From positions 1 to 10,940 of the forward strand of contig JAJFHR010000031.1 of NCBI GenBank assembly GCA_021775515.1: a DNA stretch of 10,940 bases, written 5' to 3'. The position numbers were made by a program, and so were the translations under genes. A model generated the notes under the pieces. The model saw nothing but the letters and a program-made list of their open reading frames with translations, had not been told where the DNA came from and did not search any database. Shown piece by piece: positions 6,971-10,940 of the stretch; the stretch's first letter is position 1, and the number at the start of each line of letters is the position of its first letter. Origin of the DNA: Hyphomicrobiales bacterium (GTDB lineage: Bacteria; Pseudomonadota; Alphaproteobacteria; Rhizobiales; JAJFHR01).

Positions 6971-9900
6971 TCAGGCTTTCCGGCTTGCCCGCCCCTGCCA
7001 AAGCGGCGGTCCGTTCCAGTACCAGTTCAAAAATCGGCGAAGGTCGTCCAAAATGCCAAGAGCGGCGGGCACTAAAATGAGCACCAGAATTGTTGCCACC
7101 GCAAGGCCAAAGACCAGGGTTATCGCCATCGGCAAAAGAAACTGAGCCTGCAGACTTTTTTCAAACATCAACGGCGTTAGACCACCAATCGTGGTCAAGG
7201 AGGTCAGCAAAACCGCGCGTAACCGGTCGCGAGATCCACCGGTCGTTGCATCATCCATAGTCTCGCCGTTTTCCAGCCGCTTATCTATTTGCGATACCAG
7301 AATAATTGAATCATTGACCAGAATACCGGAAAGACCAAGCAAACCAAAAAGGCTCAAGATCGTTATATCCAGTCCCATTACCATATGCCCGGTAACGGCG
7401 CCGACAAAGCCGAAGGGGATAATAAGCATTACAATCACCGGTTTGACATAACTTCCAAACATCCAGGCGAGAATGATGTAAATTAACATTAGGGACAAGC
7501 CGACGCCGACCATGAGGTCCGTTAGCGTTTCCGTTCTTTCCTCGGAACGACCCTTAAAGGCAAACTCGATGCCGTATTTTCCGGCAATTTGCGGTAATCC
7601 GGAGTTTTTGAGTGCGGCCTCGACAGCCAGATTGCTGGTGACATCGGCATTAATTTCAGCCGTGACCGACACCGAAGTCTTGCCATCTCTTCTCTGGATC
7701 AACGAAAACCCGGTTTCTTCGCGCAGGCTGGCAACCTCGATAAGCGGCACCTCGCGGCCCTGCGGGCTTCGGATATAAAGCTCCCGCAAAGATTGCATGC
7801 CGGAACCAATATTATCTTCAAGAACCCGAATGGTAATCTCTTCATCGTCTCGGGCGAAACGCTTGGCGATTGCGCCTTCAAAAGCGTTTCTTACCTGGCG
7901 GCCGATAGTTTCCGTGGTGAAGCCGAGTGCTGCGCCACGTGGCGTAACTTCCAGGATGATTTCCTGTTTACCGTATGACAGATCATCTGTTATGGCGGAA
8001 ACTCCCGAAAAACGCCCCAATAGCTCGCGCACTTCTAAAGCTGCTTTTTTCAAAGTCGCTGTTTCAGCGTTGCTGAGCTGCAAATCGATATCACGCCCGG
8101 GCGGACCACCGCGCCGTCCGGTGATCGCAACACGTTCAATCCCCGGAATTTCCGGCACAGCTTTACGCCAAGCTTCTATGATTTCTTTAGTGCGAACGGA
8201 GCGTTGCTCAGCGGTGGTAAGCTGCACTTTGATCAGGGCCAGATGGTCGCCGCGATTGCGCTGAGACCGGCCCAAAGTGGTGTAGGTGGTAACAACAAGT
8301 TTTTCTTTACCCTGGGTCAACCCGGCTTCGGCCTTCCTCAGGGATGCTTCGATCTGCTGTAAACCCCGCATAGCAGTTTCCCGGGGAGTTCCGGCCACAA
8401 AAATCACATTCGCCAACACGATCTCCGGTTCCGGTGTCGGGAAAAACTGAAACTTTACCCGGCCGCTTATCATTATGCCGACCGAGATGATCAAAATTCC
8501 AATCGCTGTTGCGACCGTCGTATAGCGCCAGCGATATGTCAGCGCGGAAAATCGGCCAAACCAGTTTTCGCGAAAGGCACTAAATCCGCGGTCAAATTTT
8601 TGGCGGAACGCGCGTGGAGTTGAACTCTTGCGCGACAGGCTGTGGCGCAAATGACCCGGTAAGATAAAAAAACATTCAACCAGCGAGGCGATAAGCACGG
8701 CAATTACCACCAACGGCAAGGCTGAAATTATATCGCCGATTATCCCGCCGATCATGAACAGCGGCAGGAAGGCTGCCTGGGTGGTCAAGGTTGCCGCCAC
8801 TACCGGCCCCAACATACGTGTGGCGCCGCGTTCAGCGGCGGCTAAAGCCCGGTCACCGCGATCCCAGCATGTGGCTGTGTGCTCGCCAACAACGATGGCG
8901 TCGTCAACAATGATGCCAAGAGTTAAAATCAGCGCAAAAAGCGAAATCATATTGATGGATTGGCCGGTTGCGAGCATCACCGCAAGTGTTGCAAACACAG
9001 AAACCGGAATGCCGACAGCGACCCAAAAGGCGATCCGAAAATCGAGAAATAAAAACAAAACTCCCAACACCAGCACCAGACCGCCAAGTCCGTTGCGCAC
9101 TAGTAATCCGATGCGATCCGACACGGCATCTGCAGCGACGTCATACTTCACTATCTTAAGGTTCGGCGGCAGGGTGGGCAGCGTTTTTTCCAGATATGTG
9201 TCGAGAATTTTTGCCACTTCAAGCGTATCGGCCTTTAATGCGCGCTTTACATCAAGACCGATGGCTTTGACGTCGCCCCGGAAGGATATCGGCGCATCCT
9301 TATCAAATTTTGTTTCAATTTTAGCAATATCGCGCAGATAGATCTTTTCGCCGCCCGGCAAAGACTTCACCTCGATATGAGATACGGCCCGGGAATTTTC
9401 AGTCAGGCCGATGGCGCGGATCTGCTTATCAATAGTGCCATCAAGTGTGCCCGAGGGTAAATCGAGACTGATCTGCTTTATCTTGGTTGCAATGTCGCTG
9501 ACGGTAAGATCAAGGCGCCGGAGTTCTTCAGGCCGGACGTTCACCCAGATTTCTTCGTCCCTGAAACCCGTCAGATTTACCTGATCAATGCCTGCTTCCA
9601 GCAACCCGTCGCGGATATTTTTGGCGTAGGATTTAAGCACGAATTCGGAATAAGGCCCGGAAATGGTCAGGCTTGCCACATCTTCAAAAAACTTGACGTG
9701 TTGAATAACCGGCCTTTCGGATTCTTCCGGCAGCGTAGTAACATTGTTGACTGCTGCTTCAACATCCGACAGTGCTGATTGCATGTTGGTGTTGCTCTCG
9801 AATTCAAGGTTGATAACCGCGGAACCTTCACGGGCAAAAGAGAGAAAATCACTTACACCGTCAATAAATCGCAACTCGGGTTCAAGCGCTTTTAGAATAC

Positions 9901-10105
9901 TTTTTTCAACATCATCAGGGCTGGCGCCCGGCCAGACGACACTGACAACGATGACTGGAATTTCGACCGAGGGGAAAAACTGTGTTTTGAGTTTTGTTAA
10001 GGCAAAAACACCCGCCGCAATCAATATAATCATCAAGAGGTTGGAGGCATTGCGGTGACGGGTAAAAAAACTCACTGCGAAATTTGATTTTGGTGCTTTT
10101 GCCAT
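6971..10105 (-). CDS. RND-family efflux permease (AcrB-like inner-membrane subunit)
   Basis: The 1044-residue protein has the full RND plan: TM1 (about 22-38), a large periplasmic loop (40-330), TM2-TM6 (about 334-482), TM7 (527-545), a second large loop (547-860) and TM8-TM12 (about 865-1018). It exports substrates by proton antiport together with an adaptor and an outer-membrane channel. TM4 carries the essential Asp pair in GIIVDDAIVVGEH (D401, D402). In TM10 the AcrB lysine region reads GILVNDSIILV, with N931 and D932 and no lysine, a pattern seen in many non-AcrB RND permeases. Substrate class cannot be read from sequence; no heavy-metal (CusA-type) methionine or histidine motif stands out. 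The ATG follows the adaptor stop codon after one base, so translation is probably coupled. The C-terminus is short and polar. Confidence 0.93.
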   Translation of the reverse strand: MAKAPKSNFAVSFFTRHRNASNLLMIILIAAGVFALTKLKTQFFPSVEIPVIVVSVVWPGASPDDVEKSILKALEPELRFIDGVSDFLSFAREGSAVINLEFESNTNMQSALSDVEAAVNNVTTLPEESERPVIQHVKFFEDVASLTISGPYSEFVLKSYAKNIRDGLLEAGIDQVNLTGFRDEEIWVNVRPEELRRLDLTVSDIATKIKQISLDLPSGTLDGTIDKQIRAIGLTENSRAVSHIEVKSLPGGEKIYLRDIAKIETKFDKDAPISFRGDVKAIGLDVKRALKADTLEVAKILDTYLEKTLPTLPPNLKIVKYDVAADAVSDRIGLLVRNGLGGLVLVLGVLFLFLDFRIAFWVAVGIPVSVFATLAVMLATGQSINMISLFALILTLGIIVDDAIVVGEHTATCWDRGDRALAAAERGATRMLGPVVAATLTTQAAFLPLFMIGGIIGDIISALPLVVIAVLIASLVECFFILPGHLRHSLSRKSSTPRAFRQKFDRGFSAFRENWFGRFSALTYRWRYTTVATAIGILIISVGIMISGRVKFQFFPTPEPEIVLANVIFVAGTPRETAMRGLQQIEASLRKAEAGLTQGKEKLVVTTYTTLGRSQRNRGDHLALIKVQLTTAEQRSVRTKEIIEAWRKAVPEIPGIERVAITGRRGGPPGRDIDLQLSNAETATLKKAALEVRELLGRFSGVSAITDDLSYGKQEIILEVTPRGAALGFTTETIGRQVRNAFEGAIAKRFARDDEEITIRVLEDNIGSGMQSLRELYIRSPQGREVPLIEVASLREETGFSLIQRRDGKTSVSVTAEINADVTSNLAVEAALKNSGLPQIAGKYGIEFAFKGRSEERTETLTDLMVGVGLSLMLIYIILAWMFGSYVKPVIVMLIIPFGFVGAVTGHMVMGLDITILSLFGLLGLSGILVNDSIILVSQIDKRLENGETMDDATTGGSRDRLRAVLLTSLTTIGGLTPLMFEKSLQAQFLLPMAITLVFGLAVATILVLILVPAALGILDDLRRFLNWYWNGPPLWQGRASRKA

Positions 10106-10106
10106 G

Positions 10107-10940
10107 TTACTTCACGCTGACCAACAATCCGTCAGACGGGGTCGACAACCGGCTGGCCAAAACCTGTTCGCCGGTTTTAAGATCGCCGCGGACAAGCACA
10201 TCAGCACCGGAATATCCAACGAGCGCCACCTTTTTTTCAATCAACCGCCGATCTTTGATAAGATAAACAAAATTGCCGTCATACAGAGAAGTCTCCGGCA
10301 ACCGGGCGACATTTTTATAGGTCTGGTCTTTAACGTGAATTTCTACAAATGCGCCGGTTCTCAACGGCGTTTTTACGGTTGAAAGATCAAGGCGGGCAAA
10401 AACATCGACACCGCCAGTGTCGGCGGTGATCTGGGCGCTGTGCCTGTCGATTTTTCCGATATAGGTTTTGGCGGTCTGTCCCACCCGCCAAACAACGCGA
10501 ACGGGCCGGCCAATGACCGTACCTTCCTCAGCAAGAATGCGGCCATACTGTCCATCGGAGAGGCTGAAGCGGACATCAACCTGCTGACTGTCGATGAGAG
10601 TTGCGACACGATCGTTGACACCGACAAAGCGGCCAAGCTCGCCGCTAACCTCAGAAACAAAAGCATCAAAAGGCGCTGAAAGATGGGTGTTGCGCAACGC
10701 GCGTTCAGCCCGGCGAACCGATGTTTTCAGACGTTCTATAGCGGCCTTCTGCTGGCTGGCCCGGGCGCGTTCTATTTGGATATTACTGGTGCGTTGAGCT
10801 ATTGCCTGCTGGCGTTGCGAAACGATCAACTCGCGGTCGTCGACGCCTTTTTGCGAGATTGTTCCTTGTTTTTTCAATTTGGCTGCGCGTTTGAAATCCT
10901 TTTCGGCAATTTTCAACTGATCACGCGCAACCCCAAGTTG
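10107..10940 (-). CDS. RND periplasmic adaptor (membrane fusion protein), N-terminus outside window
   Basis: The frame is open to the right edge and 277 residues are visible. They begin inside a long charged alpha-helical hairpin (about 1-83, rich in Lys, Arg, Gln and Ala), followed by the second half of the lipoyl domain (LSAPFDAFVSEVSGELGRFV, about 87-106, with the typical APFDG-like turn). Next come a beta-barrel (about 118-200) and a membrane-proximal domain ending near LKTGEQVLAS. These are the domains of HlyD/AcrA-type adaptors that link the RND pump to an outer-membrane channel. The missing N-terminus should hold a signal peptide or lipoprotein box and the first lipoyl half. The TAA stop is one base before the permease ATG, so the two are one operon. 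Internal TTG codons such as 10916 are not starts. Confidence 0.92.
   Translation of the reverse strand, partial: QLGVARDQLKIAEKDFKRAAKLKKQGTISQKGVDDRELIVSQRQQAIAQRTSNIQIERARASQQKAAIERLKTSVRRAERALRNTHLSAPFDAFVSEVSGELGRFVGVNDRVATLIDSQQVDVRFSLSDGQYGRILAEEGTVIGRPVRVVWRVGQTAKTYIGKIDRHSAQITADTGGVDVFARLDLSTVKTPLRTGAFVEIHVKDQTYKNVARLPETSLYDGNFVYLIKDRRLIEKKVALVGYSGADVLVRGDLKTGEQVLASRLSTPSDGLLVSVK

Noticed and set aside
8754..9341. 195-residue plus-strand frame opposite the RND permease
   Set aside because: It is antisense to a clear coding region, has a low-complexity Ser/Arg/Pro-rich composition and no motif.

Overview
The window reads as chromosomal DNA from an alphaproteobacterium, most likely of the Rhizobiales/Hyphomicrobiales group. 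The two-domain dCTP deaminase, the ApaG, the GT2 tail and the overall protein style all point that way. This is a judgement from protein resemblance, not a database match. It is a mosaic of short transcription units on both strands: mostly housekeeping and transport genes, one unassigned radical SAM enzyme and one damaged gene at the left edge. I see no CRISPR array, transposase, phage gene or toxin-antitoxin pair.

Left part (1-2500). A reading frame entering from the left ends at 109. Almost directly after it lies the C-terminal third of a membrane-bound family 2 glycosyltransferase, with its donor-binding half missing. Facing it on the minus strand is a secreted von Willebrand factor A (VWA) protein with a complete metal-binding (MIDAS) site and three similar C-terminal modules. 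Upstream of that, on the same strand, is a complete tRNA-Gly with anticodon CCC.

Middle part (2500-5470). A plus-strand radical SAM protein has an extra cysteine-rich C-terminus. Converging on it is a double-domain dCTP deaminase, which makes dUTP for dTMP synthesis. Divergent from the deaminase is apaG, with a leader that can form a perfect hairpin.

Right part (5470-10940). A TrkH-type potassium channel subunit follows apaG on the same strand. It converges, with a 4-bp gap, on a two-gene RND efflux operon on the minus strand. In that operon a periplasmic adaptor, cut by the right edge, is followed after one base by a full-length inner-membrane RND permease. No outer-membrane channel gene is visible. 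The permease keeps the paired aspartates of TM4 but has Asn-Asp where AcrB has its TM10 lysine.

No clearly new multi-gene system is visible. The items most worth a second look are the orphan radical SAM enzyme, the truncated glycosyltransferase junction, the VWA repeat architecture and the non-AcrB proton-relay residues of the permease.
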